A DNA stretch of 39,917 nucleotides. Source: DATESG01 sp964480275 (GTDB lineage Bacteria > Bacillota_I > Bacilli_A > RFN20 > CAG-826). The notes beneath the pieces were generated by a model that saw nothing but the letters and a program-made list of their open reading frames with translations, was not told where the DNA came from and did not search any database. Shown here piece after piece: positions 25,269-32,877 of this stretch (position 1 is its first letter; each line of letters opens with the position of its first letter). The position numbers and the translations under genes are program-made. The DNA lies in assembly GCA_964480275.1 (NCBI GenBank), contig CAYZOC010000004.1, positions 1-39,917 on the forward strand, read 5' to 3'.

Positions 25269-25288
25269 ATTATACAACTTTAAAGTTG
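25269..25288 (-). promoter_or_regulatory. lepB -10 box with adjoining palindrome
   Basis: Minus-strand TATAAT at 25269-25274 and the perfect inverted repeat CAACTTTAAAGTTG at 25275-25288, occupying the promoter spacer. Predicted leader is only four or five bases. The palindrome is a possible operator. Confidence 0.5.
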
Positions 25289-25304
25289 ATAATAAAAGAC
25301 GAGG

Positions 25305-25334
25305 CAAAAAGAAAGCCTTGGTGATTACCAAGGC
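25305..25334 (-). terminator. Terminator after rplS
   Basis: Minus-strand stem GCCTTGG/CCAAGGC (7 bp) with loop TAATCA, then TTTCTTTTT. Confidence 0.85.
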
Positions 25335-25341
25335 ATAACTT

Positions 25342-25689
25342 TTAGTTGGCTTCTTTAATCCGTGCGGACTTACCACTTCTGTTACGAAGATAGTAGATTT
25401 TGTTCCGACGAACTTTACCACGTCTCACAACTTCAATTGAGTCAAGGACAGGTGAGTGAAGGAAGAATACTCTTTCGACACCGATACCGCCTGAACGTTT
25501 CCGAATGGTGAAGGTCTTGTTGATCCCTGCACCCCGTACGGCAATGACAACGCCTTCAAAGGCTTGAAGACGGGTCTTACCACCCTCAACGATTTGCACC
25601 ATAATTTTTAGGGTGTCACCGCTGGAGAAGACTGGTAAGTCATTCCGAAGTTGAGAAGCGTTGATTTCACTAATTAGTTTGTTGTTCAT
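25342..25689 (-). CDS. rplS: Ribosomal protein L19
   Basis: 115 residues, the standard length. SGDTLKIMVQIVEGGKTRLQ, FEGVVIAVRG, TFTIRKRSGGIGVERVFFLHSP and VRRGKVRRNKIYYLR are all conserved. It lies at the 30S/50S interface. AAGGAG Shine-Dalgarno. Monocistronic between its own promoter/leader and a strong terminator; normally it would follow trmD, which has been flipped to the other strand here. Confidence 0.98.
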   Translation of the reverse strand: MNNKLISEINASQLRNDLPVFSSGDTLKIMVQIVEGGKTRLQAFEGVVIAVRGAGINKTFTIRKRSGGIGVERVFFLHSPVLDSIEVVRRGKVRRNKIYYLRNRSGKSARIKEAN

Positions 25690-25715
25690 GAATATCGCTC
25701 CTTTGCAATTTTTTT

Positions 25716-25753
25716 CTTAGGTGTTCTTACCGTAAGGCATTGGACCAACTAAG
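25716..25753 (-). promoter_or_regulatory. L19-type ribosomal protein leader
   Basis: Minus-strand outer stem CTTAG/CTAAG encloses TTGGTCCAATGC and an inner hairpin CTTAC-G-GTAAG-like (CTTACGGTAAG), then AACAC before the closing strand, about 30 bases before the Shine-Dalgarno. Position and CTTAG...CACCTAAG ends match my memory of the Bacillota L19 leader; a covariance search would confirm. Confidence 0.55.
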
Positions 25754-25773
25754 GCGTATTTGAACGCTAAGTT

Positions 25774-25802
25774 ATATTAGCAAATGCTAAATAAAATGTA
25801 AA
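25774..25802 (-). promoter_or_regulatory. Promoter of rplS
   Basis: Minus-strand TTTACA, 17-base spacer, TAATAT with an extended TGC. The same TGN-TAATAT form is seen before rpsB. Confidence 0.55.
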
Positions 25803-25833
25803 GGCAAAATATCTTGCCCATTACTTAGTAATG
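25803..25833 (-). terminator. Tandem hairpins after the purine permease gene
   Basis: Minus-strand palindrome CATTACTAAGTAATG followed by GGCAA-GATATT-TTGCC and TTTACATTTT. The second hairpin may be the terminator; its T-rich tail is also the rplS -35 region. Confidence 0.5.
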
Positions 25834-25841
25834 TAAAACAA

Positions 25842-27200
25842 TCAACCTGTAACTTTTATAATAAAGTAAGCGACAAAAATTACCGCCAAAACATAAGTGA
25901 CAATCGAAACTTGTTTGCCCTTTTTACTAGCGAGCATCATCACAACATAAAAGATAAAACCAAAGCCAATTCCATCACTAACAGAATTCGTTAAAATGTT
26001 GAAGATGACCGTGAAGATCGTTGCAAAAGCAATTGCTTTATCATCCCAATTAACACGCTTAAAGCTATCAGCTAGAATTGTTGTCCCAATACCAAAGATT
26101 GCAAGCGAGGTAACACTTGTAGCCGTAAATATTGAGAAGACAGGAAAGATGAATGCTGTAAGTAAAAGAAATAAGCCGGTAACAACTGACATTAAGCCCG
26201 TTCTTGCCCCGACACTAATGCCCGCACTGCTTTCTAGAAAGGTCGTTGTTGAACTAGTTCCTAATGGCGCTCCAATCACGCCATTAACTGCATCGGCAAT
26301 AAATAGGCGTCTTTCATTATAAGGATTACCATTGTCATCAACTTGATCAATTTGCGTGGTCAAGGGAATAATTGCGGTGTTTACCTCAAAAAACTGGACA
26401 AGTAATAGTGAAAATAAAACACCATAAATTGAAGGGTTACTAAACACTGCTTGCCAGTCAGCAGGATCAAATATTTTAAATGCAACTTGCTCGAGTCCTT
26501 GGCCACCCCAATTACTATTAATATAAACGGGAAGTCCAGGTTCAACTCCGCCTAAAAACCCATAATTAACGACAACACCAACAACTGCGGTCAAGACCAA
26601 GGCCAGAGGTATTGCCAGCTGATTAAGCTTTTTATTGGGGAAAAAGGTCAAAAACAAGACAGTAACCATACCAAATAGGGCAAGCATTACTTGAGGTTGA
26701 TCAAGGTTTCCAATTTGCGTTTGGCCACTAGCAATAACACCACTAGTGTTGAGACTTGCAAAAAGAATAAAAGCACCAAGGCCAGCACTAATCATCAATT
26801 TGATTTCTTTGGGCAGGGCATTTAATAATTTTTTTCTAATTGGTGTCACACCGATAACTAATAAAATAATACTTACAACAAAGAGGACAATAAGGGCTTG
26901 ACGCCAGTCATTTGTCGCAGCATAGACGGTATAAGTAAGAAAGCCCGTCACTCCAAGTCCAGTACTTAAGACAAGTGGAACCCGGCCAATTAAGCCCATC
27001 ATTATTGTGGTTGATGCACTAATTAATGCTGTCGCCACAAAAACACCACCACGATCCATCCCCATATTTGCCAAAATGTTCGCGGTCGTAGGAATGATGT
27101 AAACCATCGCAAGAAAAGTTATAAGCCCACCAAGGACTTCAATACCAATCGTCGAACCCCGTTCTTTGATTTTAAAATAACGTTCAATAAAATTTTTCAT
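25842..27200 (-). CDS. NCS2/AzgA-type purine (adenine/guanine/hypoxanthine) permease
   Basis: 452 residues, about twelve helices. Motifs of the AzgA/PbuG branch: GGLITFLAMVYIIP near the N-terminus, GVTGFLTYTV, and TSSTTTFLESSAGISVGARTGLMSVVTG. Proton-coupled nucleobase uptake. Shine-Dalgarno AGAGGT 6 bases before ATG. Its leader is too short for a purine riboswitch and none of the conserved bases were seen. It lies between rplS and the inverted rpsP-trmD block, divergently from rpsP, where Bacillus has no such gene, so it probably arrived with or after the inversion. Confidence 0.9.
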   Translation of the reverse strand: MKNFIERYFKIKERGSTIGIEVLGGLITFLAMVYIIPTTANILANMGMDRGGVFVATALISASTTIMMGLIGRVPLVLSTGLGVTGFLTYTVYAATNDWRQALIVLFVVSIILLVIGVTPIRKKLLNALPKEIKLMISAGLGAFILFASLNTSGVIASGQTQIGNLDQPQVMLALFGMVTVLFLTFFPNKKLNQLAIPLALVLTAVVGVVVNYGFLGGVEPGLPVYINSNWGGQGLEQVAFKIFDPADWQAVFSNPSIYGVLFSLLLVQFFEVNTAIIPLTTQIDQVDDNGNPYNERRLFIADAVNGVIGAPLGTSSTTTFLESSAGISVGARTGLMSVVTGLFLLLTAFIFPVFSIFTATSVTSLAIFGIGTTILADSFKRVNWDDKAIAFATIFTVIFNILTNSVSDGIGFGFIFYVVMMLASKKGKQVSIVTYVLAVIFVAYFIIKVTG

Positions 27201-27232
27201 GATTACCTCTATAACTCATCTATTTTACTAAT

Positions 27233-27278
27233 AAGTAAAACGACTAGCAAGTAAAAATGTTTTTGATGTTAAGTAAAA
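27233..27278. repeat. Three copies of AAGTAAAA between the permease gene and rpsP
   Basis: AAGTAAAA at 27233-27240, 27249-27256 and 27271-27278, all in the same direction, in the divergent intergenic region just upstream of the rpsP -35. The first copy also forms TTTTACT-AATA-AGTAAAA, an inverted repeat. May be an operator or chance in AT-rich DNA. Confidence 0.4.
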
Positions 27279-27282
27279 CTAC

Positions 27283-27309
27283 TTGACAGTGCATCTAAGA
27301 AGATATAAA
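27283..27309 (+). promoter_or_regulatory. Promoter of rpsP
   Basis: Consensus TTGACA at 27283-27288; -10 TATAAA at 27304-27309 (15-base spacing) or TAAACT two bases later (17). Leader about 25 bases with AAGGAGG. Confidence 0.65.
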
Positions 27310-27340
27310 CTAACAAAGAATTAATAAGGAGGAAATTACT

Positions 27341-27628
27341 ATGGCAGTAAAATTACGTTTAACTAGAGTTGGTCGGACCCACGAACCTCACTACCGTATC
27401 GTTGCTAGTGATAGCCGCTATCCACGTGATGGTCGCTTTATCGAACAACTTGGTCAATATGATCCAAGCAAATCAATCAAAGAAGCAACCTTTAACCGTG
27501 AATCAGCCCTTAAATGGTTGAGTCAAGGTGCACAAGTTAGTGATACCGTTCGCGCCATCTTCAGTGCTCATGGTGTAATGGAAGAATTCCATAACCTAAA
27601 GCTTAAAAACAAGAAAGAAGGTAAGTAA
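27341..27628 (+). CDS. rpsP: Ribosomal protein S16
   Basis: 95 residues. VKLRLTRVGRTHEPHYRIV and DSRYPRDGRFIEQLGQYDP are diagnostic; the C-terminal ALKWLSQGAQVSDTVRAIF segment completes the family pattern. Strong AAGGAGG Shine-Dalgarno 6 bases upstream of ATG. First gene of rpsP-khpA, then rimM-trmD. This block points opposite to ffh and rplS, which normally flank it co-directionally. Confidence 0.98.
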   Translation: MAVKLRLTRVGRTHEPHYRIVASDSRYPRDGRFIEQLGQYDPSKSIKEATFNRESALKWLSQGAQVSDTVRAIFSAHGVMEEFHNLKLKNKKEGK

Positions 27629-27630
27629 GC

Positions 27631-27906
27631 GTGACAAGATATGAAAGTATCGTCGCCACTCTTGTCGAACCTTTAGTCGAAAACAAGGCAGCGTTATTAA
27701 TTAGAGAAACAAGCAATGATGATGGCAAAAGTGTCACCGTCAATGTATTTGCCGCTAAAAATGACATCGCCGTCCTGATTGGTCGCAAGGGTAGTGTCGC
27801 CAGCGCATTAAGAGAAACACTCTCAATCGCGGGAAAACAAGACAATGTCCACGTATTTCTAAAACTTGAAGGTTTAGATGACAATAAGGAAACAGATGGG
27901 GAATAA
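27631..27906 (+). CDS. khpA: KH-domain RNA-binding protein KhpA (YlqC)
   Basis: 91 residues with one KH domain; the GxxG loop is IGRKG at about 50-54 within AVLIGRKGSVASALRETL. Small RNA chaperone-like protein that in streptococci pairs with KhpB/Jag in envelope and division control. GTG start 2 bases after the rpsP stop, Shine-Dalgarno GAAGG. Its stop codon lies in the loop of the following terminator hairpin. Confidence 0.93.
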   Translation: MTRYESIVATLVEPLVENKAALLIRETSNDDGKSVTVNVFAAKNDIAVLIGRKGSVASALRETLSIAGKQDNVHVFLKLEGLDDNKETDGE

Positions 27907-27920
27907 TCCTCATCTTTTTT
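27894..27920 (+). terminator. Terminator after khpA enclosing its stop codon
   Basis: Plus-strand stem AGATGGGGA/TCCTCATCT (9 bp with one G-T) with loop ATAA containing the TAA stop, followed by TTTTTT. The last T is the first base of the rimM extended -10. Confidence 0.85.
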
Positions 27921-27928
27921 GATATAAT
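27920..27928 (+). promoter_or_regulatory. Extended -10 of rimM, start-proximal
   Basis: TGA-TATAAT directly after the terminator T-run and six bases (GTGCTT) before the rimM ATG. No Shine-Dalgarno is present, so the message is predicted to be leaderless. Confidence 0.65.
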
Positions 27929-27934
27929 GTGCTT

Positions 27935-28447
27935 ATGAAACAAGAACTAATTAAAATTGGTGCCATCATTGGTACTAGAGGCCTCCAAGGCGAAGTAAAA
28001 GTATTTCCAACCACAGACTTTCTTGAAGAAAGATTTTTTGTCGGAGCCAAAATTATGATTTCAGAAAAAAATGAAGTAAAACATTTAGTGACAATCAAAT
28101 CGCTCTCGAATGTTAAAAATATACTAGGAATTAAATTCAAGGAAATCACAACACTTGATGATGCAGAAAAACTTCTTCGCTTCGACTTAGTTATTAAGAA
28201 AAGTGATGCTACTTTACCAAAAGGCTACGTTTTTGACATTGAATTGATTGGTTTAGATGTCGTCTCCACTGATCATATATATATTGGAAAAGTGGCGGAG
28301 GTTCTAACAAACACCCCACAAAAAACCCTTAGAATTGCAAGAGAAAATAATAAAGATGTGCTTGTGCCAATTGTTGACTTTTTTGTCAAAGAAACAAATT
28401 TAGAAGAAAAAAAGATCACAATTAATGTCATCGAAGGTTTATTATGA
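27935..28447 (+). CDS. rimM: 16S rRNA processing protein RimM
   Basis: 170 residues. N-terminal IGAIIGTRGLQGEVKVFPTTD and C-terminal PRC-barrel-like VPIVDFFVKE match RimM, which binds S19 during 30S maturation. An in-frame GTG at 27929 would overlap the -10, so ATG at 27935 is used. No Shine-Dalgarno. Stop TGA overlaps the trmD ATG by 4 bases. Confidence 0.95.
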   Translation: MKQELIKIGAIIGTRGLQGEVKVFPTTDFLEERFFVGAKIMISEKNEVKHLVTIKSLSNVKNILGIKFKEITTLDDAEKLLRFDLVIKKSDATLPKGYVFDIELIGLDVVSTDHIYIGKVAEVLTNTPQKTLRIARENNKDVLVPIVDFFVKETNLEEKKITINVIEGLL

Positions 28448-29217
28448 AAATTACAATTTTGACACTATTTCCCGAAATGTTTCAAGGTTTTTTAACTACT
28501 TCAATTATCAAACGGGCGATTGGTAAAGAAATTGTTAGTATCGAATTTATCAATATTCGTGATTTTACAGAAAATAAATATGGACGAGTTGACACGCCCC
28601 CAATTGGTGGAGGGCCAGGACTAGTAATGCAAGCCCAACCTGTTGTAAGTGCGCTAGAAAAAATTGCTAGTGGTCATAAAATTTTGTTTTCTCCGCGTGG
28701 AGCTCGCTTTAATCAAAACAGAGCTTTTTCACTGGCCCGTAAGGATCATCTTATCTTAGTTTGTGGTCACTATGAAGGCATTGATGAGCGAGTAAATAAT
28801 TATGTTGATGAACTTATTAGTATTGGCGACTTTGTTCTTACTGGTGGGGAAATTGCGGCGATGGCTGTTAGTGATGCCGTCATTAGACTACTAGAAGGTG
28901 TCATTAGTATTGACTCCTTAAATGAAGAATCCTTTACCCATAATAATATGCTTGAGTATCCTCAGTTTACAGAACCATTTAATTTTCGTGGCGCTGAAGT
29001 TCCCCTGATTCTATATAGCGGAAATCACAAAGCAATCGAAAAATGGCGGAGAAAACAATCTTTATATCTAACCTACACTCTTCGTCCTGACCTATATCCA
29101 AAGATTTTAAAAGATGCTGGTGATGACAAATTACTCAAAGAAGCTCTTGATGGTATCCAAGCTAAATGGGAACTTGACGTTATCGCAAAAAGTAAGAAAT
29201 TTACTGATAAAAAATAA
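28444..29217 (+). CDS. trmD: tRNA (guanine-37 N1) methyltransferase
   Basis: 257 residues. SPOUT trefoil-knot methyltransferase that makes m1G37 and prevents +1 frameshifting, including on tRNA-Pro(CGG) found here. ILTLFPEMFQGFL, DTPPIGGGPGLVMQ, VCGHYEGIDERV, and SIGDFVLTGGEIAAMAVSDAVIRLL form the SAM site. Coupled to rimM by ATGA. Converges on ffh through a shared terminator. Confidence 0.98.
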   Translation: MKITILTLFPEMFQGFLTTSIIKRAIGKEIVSIEFINIRDFTENKYGRVDTPPIGGGPGLVMQAQPVVSALEKIASGHKILFSPRGARFNQNRAFSLARKDHLILVCGHYEGIDERVNNYVDELISIGDFVLTGGEIAAMAVSDAVIRLLEGVISIDSLNEESFTHNNMLEYPQFTEPFNFRGAEVPLILYSGNHKAIEKWRRKQSLYLTYTLRPDLYPKILKDAGDDKLLKEALDGIQAKWELDVIAKSKKFTDKK

Positions 29218-29243
29218 ACGCACCAAGCTACTGGTGCGTTTTT
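29212..29243. terminator. Bidirectional terminator between trmD and ffh
   Basis: Stem ACGCACCA/TGGTGCGT with loop AGCTAC, followed by TTTTT on plus and by TTATTTTTT on minus. It exactly fills the gap between the two convergent stops. Confidence 0.88.
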
Positions 29244-29244
29244 A

Positions 29245-30594
29245 TTACATTGGTGGGAAGCCTGGGGGCATTCCTCCGGGGGGCATCCCCCCATTTTTCA
29301 TCCCCTTCATCCGCTTCATCATGTCTTTCATTTGTTCGTATTTTTTGATCATCCGGTTAATATCGGCTGCTGTTTTACCAGACCCCTTAGCAATTCTTTG
29401 CTTGCGAGAATGTTTTAATAAATCAGGATTTTGCCGCTCCTCAGCGGTCATTGAGTTAATAATAACTTCAAGATTTTTCATTTCCTTTTCGGCAGCACCA
29501 AGTTGCGACTGGTCAATTTTTGGCATTCCCGGAATAAGTTTTAATAGGCCACCAAGCGAACCTAACTTTTGCACTTGCTTGAGTTGCGCTAACATATCAT
29601 CAAGATCAAAGCGGCCATCCATCATCTTCTTCGCAGCAATTTTGGCTTCTTTTTCATCTATCTTATCTTGAACTTGTTCAACAAGTGTCACAATGTCACC
29701 CATGCCAAGAATGCGGTCAGCCATTCTATCGGGGTGGAATATATCCAATTGATCGAGCTTCTCACCAACACCGGCAAATTTGATTGGTACGCCCGTAAGA
29801 TGTCTAATCGAAAGCGCAGCACCACCACGGGCATCACTATCAAGTTTTGACATAATCGCCCCAGTAAGAGCAAGTTTTTGATCAAAGGCGAGGGCAGTAT
29901 TGACGGCATCCTGTCCACTCATCGCATCGACTAAAAGCAGCACTTCATCAGCCGTAGTCGCATCTTTAATATTATTTAGTTCTTGCATCAAGGGCTCATC
30001 GATTGTTAAGCGACCAGCTGTATCAATAATTAGAACATCATAGTGATCATCATAGGCCTTCTTTTTAGCAATCTTCGCAATCTCAACTGGGTTTACCTTG
30101 TCACCCAAATTAACAATATCGACACCAACTTGTTTGGCAATTTGATCGAGCTGATCAATCGCAGCTGGACGATAAATATCCCCTGCTGCTAAAAGAACCT
30201 TTTTCTTTAATTTATTTTTAAATAAATAAGCTAATTTACCGGCACTAGTTGTTTTGCCAGTTCCTTGCAGACCAACAAGCATCATCACAGTTGGCCGGTT
30301 TTTTTGTAATACTAGTTCACTATCATCACTTCCAAGAAGTTGTTTAAGCTGATCATGGACGATTTTAACAACCATTTGTGAAGGGTTTAATTCATTAAAA
30401 ACTTTTTGTCCGATCGCTTCTTGTTTGATATTATCAACAAACTTCTTAACTACCTTATAGTTAACATCAGCTTCAAAAAGGGCAACCCTTACTTCCTGAA
30501 GCATTTCTTCCATGTTTTTTTCCGTTAGTCGAGATTGTCCTTTTAGGCGTTTAATAATGCCACTAAAGCGTTCAGATAATGATTCAAATGCCAT
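29245..30594 (-). CDS. ffh: Signal recognition particle GTPase Ffh
   Basis: 449 residues. N domain, G domain with GLQGTGKTTSAGKLA, DTAGRL and the AGVGEKLDQLDIFHPDRMADRILGMGD region, then the Met-rich M domain that binds 4.5S RNA (SGKTAADINRMIKKYEQMKDMMKRM). The tail has the GGMPPGGMPPG repeat common in Ffh. ATG at 30594 with GAGGAGG 9 bases upstream is preferred over an open frame to 30624. One base separates it from the ylxM stop. Confidence 0.98.
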   Translation of the reverse strand: MAFESLSERFSGIIKRLKGQSRLTEKNMEEMLQEVRVALFEADVNYKVVKKFVDNIKQEAIGQKVFNELNPSQMVVKIVHDQLKQLLGSDDSELVLQKNRPTVMMLVGLQGTGKTTSAGKLAYLFKNKLKKKVLLAAGDIYRPAAIDQLDQIAKQVGVDIVNLGDKVNPVEIAKIAKKKAYDDHYDVLIIDTAGRLTIDEPLMQELNNIKDATTADEVLLLVDAMSGQDAVNTALAFDQKLALTGAIMSKLDSDARGGAALSIRHLTGVPIKFAGVGEKLDQLDIFHPDRMADRILGMGDIVTLVEQVQDKIDEKEAKIAAKKMMDGRFDLDDMLAQLKQVQKLGSLGGLLKLIPGMPKIDQSQLGAAEKEMKNLEVIINSMTAEERQNPDLLKHSRKQRIAKGSGKTAADINRMIKKYEQMKDMMKRMKGMKNGGMPPGGMPPGFPPM

Positions 30595-30595
30595 A

Positions 30596-30919
30596 TTATA
30601 TTTCCTCCTCGAGACGTTCGACAATTTCTTTTTGCTGACTTGTTAAGTTTGAGTTTCTAAGTTGATCAACAAGGTTTTTTCTAGCTTTTTTTTGCCGACT
30701 TAAGCCAAGTTTGTCTTCATAATTTTCTAAGTGCTGGACTGCCTTCTTTAGTGTATCGCTAACAGCAGCACGACTAATATTTAAGTTCTCACTAATTTCT
30801 TGAAGTGAGAGGTTAAGATGATAATAAAGTTTCATCGCTTCAAGCTGCTTAGCAGTTAAAAGCCCACCATAGCGGACAAGTAATTCATTGATGTAAATAA
30901 ATTTATTAAAATCTTCCAT
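30596..30919 (-). CDS. ylxM: YlxM-type helix-turn-helix protein
   Basis: 107 residues from the ATG at 30919 (Shine-Dalgarno AGAGGA close upstream); the open frame to 30970 would overlap the membrane protein gene. RYGGLLTAKQLEAMKLYYHLNLSLQEISENLNISRAAVSDTLKKA is the sigma-70-region-4-like HTH of YlxM/p13, which modulates the SRP pathway in streptococci. Directly upstream of ffh as in nearly all relatives. Confidence 0.93.
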   Translation of the reverse strand: MEDFNKFIYINELLVRYGGLLTAKQLEAMKLYYHLNLSLQEISENLNISRAAVSDTLKKAVQHLENYEDKLGLSRQKKARKNLVDQLRNSNLTSQQKEIVERLEEEI

Positions 30920-30926
30920 ATATCCT

Positions 30927-31211
30927 CTAGAAGAACATCCCAATATTAAGTAAAAGAATAAAAGCGGCATTAATTAGAAAATTAGTTAGAAAATAGCGAT
31001 GAAAATCAGGATTATGTAAGCGACCATTAGGATGATTTTTAAATGCCCGCATGGCAAAAATAAAATTAACAATCAAAACGGAAATAAGTAACACCGCAAT
31101 CGTCGCGGCGATAGGGTTTCCATTAGGGGGCAAAAGTGAAAACAAGACAAAGCGAACACCTAGAAAGACCGCTAGTGTCATTAATAGTGAAGTAATACTA
31201 AATCTAATCAT
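30927..31211 (-). CDS. Unknown three-helix membrane protein in the SRP operon
   Basis: 94 residues, not recognised. Helices at about 7-27, 34-56 and 73-93 with a basic, His/Asn-rich loop between helices 2 and 3 (RAFKNHPNGRLHNPDFHRY). Its ATG overlaps the ftsY TGA by 4 bases and its stop is 7 bases before ylxM, so it is co-transcribed and probably translationally coupled with the SRP receptor and YlxM-Ffh. No comparable gene lies here in Bacillus. A role in membrane targeting is only an inference from position. Confidence 0.7.
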   Translation of the reverse strand: MIRFSITSLLMTLAVFLGVRFVLFSLLPPNGNPIAATIAVLLISVLIVNFIFAMRAFKNHPNGRLHNPDFHRYFLTNFLINAAFILLLNIGMFF

Positions 31212-32194
31212 AAATCATCATCTCCTAAACATAGTCCATATAAATACTTTTCTAAGTCGAATTCAGTCATATCATCTAGTTTTTCACCTAGACCAATAAA
31301 ACGAACGGGGACACCAATTTCATCACGAATCGCTAAGATTATTCCACCCTTGCTCGTTCCATCCATTTTAGTAATTATAACACCAGTAAGGCCAGTAGCT
31401 TCGGCAAACGCTTTAGCCTGAATAACACCATTTTGGCCAGTGGTCGCGTCAATAATGAGAAAAACTTCATCAGGAGCTTCGCTTATTTCTTTAGCAATAA
31501 CGCGTCTAATTTTACTGAGTTCCGCCATAAGGTTAGCCTTGGTTTGTAACCGTCCTGCTGTATCAATAATAACTAAGTCACTCTTTGTTTCTTTCGCTAC
31601 TTTTACGCCTTGAAAAGCAACACTAGCTGGGTCTTCATTATCTTTACCCTTAACGATATCGACGCCAATTCTATGAGCCCATACACCAAGTTGTTCCACT
31701 GCACCAGCGCGAAAAGTGTCACCGGCAACAAGCAAGACTTTCTTACCTTCACTTTTGTAGCGGTGGGCTAATTTGGCAATCGAAGTCGTTTTACCGACAC
31801 CATTAACACCAACAACAAGTAAAACTGTTGGACGGTCAGGGGTAAATGTGATTTCATTGACGATATCTTCACCCTGTTTTAGATAACCAATAAACATTTT
31901 ATCAATGAGAATTTCATTGATTGCACTAGGATCGAGCAAATTTTGTTCACTTGCTTCTTGGCGCGTTGCTTGAATAATTGAAAATGTTAAATTAACACCA
32001 ACATCCGCCTCAATCAGGATTTGCAGAAGATTTTCATAGTATTCTTCAGTTACGGTTTGATATTTTTTTTGTAACGCTTTTAGGCGACTAGAAAAATTGG
32101 CGCGACTTTTCGCCATGCCAACGCTATATTTATCTTGGTTTTCAAGTTTTGTATTAGCATTAAATTTCTTTTTTAAAAACGAAAGTAATCCCAT
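31208..32194 (-). CDS. ftsY: SRP receptor FtsY
   Basis: 328 residues: short form with almost no acidic A domain (only about 25 residues before the N domain). GVNGVGKT at 129-136, DTAGRLQTKANLMAEL, and TKMDGTSKGG then GLGEKLDDMTEFD. Docks the ribosome-SRP complex at the membrane. It starts 2 bases after rnc; smc, usually between rnc and ftsY, is absent. Ends in TGA overlapping the next gene. Confidence 0.98.
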   Translation of the reverse strand: MGLLSFLKKKFNANTKLENQDKYSVGMAKSRANFSSRLKALQKKYQTVTEEYYENLLQILIEADVGVNLTFSIIQATRQEASEQNLLDPSAINEILIDKMFIGYLKQGEDIVNEITFTPDRPTVLLVVGVNGVGKTTSIAKLAHRYKSEGKKVLLVAGDTFRAGAVEQLGVWAHRIGVDIVKGKDNEDPASVAFQGVKVAKETKSDLVIIDTAGRLQTKANLMAELSKIRRVIAKEISEAPDEVFLIIDATTGQNGVIQAKAFAEATGLTGVIITKMDGTSKGGIILAIRDEIGVPVRFIGLGEKLDDMTEFDLEKYLYGLCLGDDDL

Positions 32195-32196
32195 CT

Positions 32197-32877
32197 CTAC
32201 CCTGCTTTCTTATTAAGCGCAGCCTTGGCTGCTTTTTGCTCGGCCGCCTTCTTGGTTTTACCAACACCAGCCCCCAAACAAATTGATTCTAAATAAACCT
32301 CAACGGTAAAAGTTCGATCGTGACTTGGTCCTTCTTCTTTGACGACAACATAACGGAGTGCTTCTCTTGTCTCAGCTTGCACAGCTTCTTGGAGTTCACT
32401 CTTATAATCAGTAACAATATCAAAAGAAAAATTAGTAATATCGGAAGTGAAAACTTGCTCAATAAATTCACCTGTTTTTTCAATTCCTAAATCTAAATAT
32501 AATGCCCCAATAAATGCTTCAAAAACATCTTCAAAAAAACGATCATTATCTTTGTCTTCTTTTTTTATCGAAGGGCCAAATTTAATATAGTTGAGAAGTC
32601 CCAACTCTCTTCCATAGCGGGCTAATGATTTCTTTTGCACTAGTTCGCTCCGCATTTTTGTCATCTTTCCTTGATCAATCAGGCCACCATGAATCTTATA
32701 AATAAGGGAAGAAACAACAAAACTTAAAACAGCGTCACCCATAAATTCAAGTTTTTCATAATCGCGATGATATGAATCACTAATATTGCAACTTGAGTGG
32801 GTAAAAGCAATTTCATAAAGTGAGCGATCAACTACTTCAATCCCGACTTTTTGAAATAGTTTACAAAGAGGTGACAT
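32197..32877 (-). CDS. rnc: Ribonuclease III
   Basis: 226 residues. Catalytic acidic set Glu44, Asp48 (EKLEFMGDAVL), Asp117 and Glu120 (FEDVFEAFIGAL); C-terminal dsRNA-binding domain ends KTKKAAEQKAAKAAL. Processes 30S rRNA precursor and structured mRNAs. Start overlaps plsX by 17 bases with AGAGAGGG 11 bases upstream. Confidence 0.97.
   Translation of the reverse strand: MSPLCKLFQKVGIEVVDRSLYEIAFTHSSCNISDSYHRDYEKLEFMGDAVLSFVVSSLIYKIHGGLIDQGKMTKMRSELVQKKSLARYGRELGLLNYIKFGPSIKKEDKDNDRFFEDVFEAFIGALYLDLGIEKTGEFIEQVFTSDITNFSFDIVTDYKSELQEAVQAETREALRYVVVKEEGPSHDRTFTVEVYLESICLGAGVGKTKKAAEQKAAKAALNKKAG

Noticed and set aside
27201..27340. Purine riboswitch before the NCS2 permease
   Set aside because: The space between promoter-like sequence and start is too short and the three-way junction core bases are not seen.
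29114..29671. 185-residue plus-strand frame overlapping trmD and ffh
   Set aside because: Runs through the bidirectional terminator and antisense to ffh; composition is that of a shadow frame.
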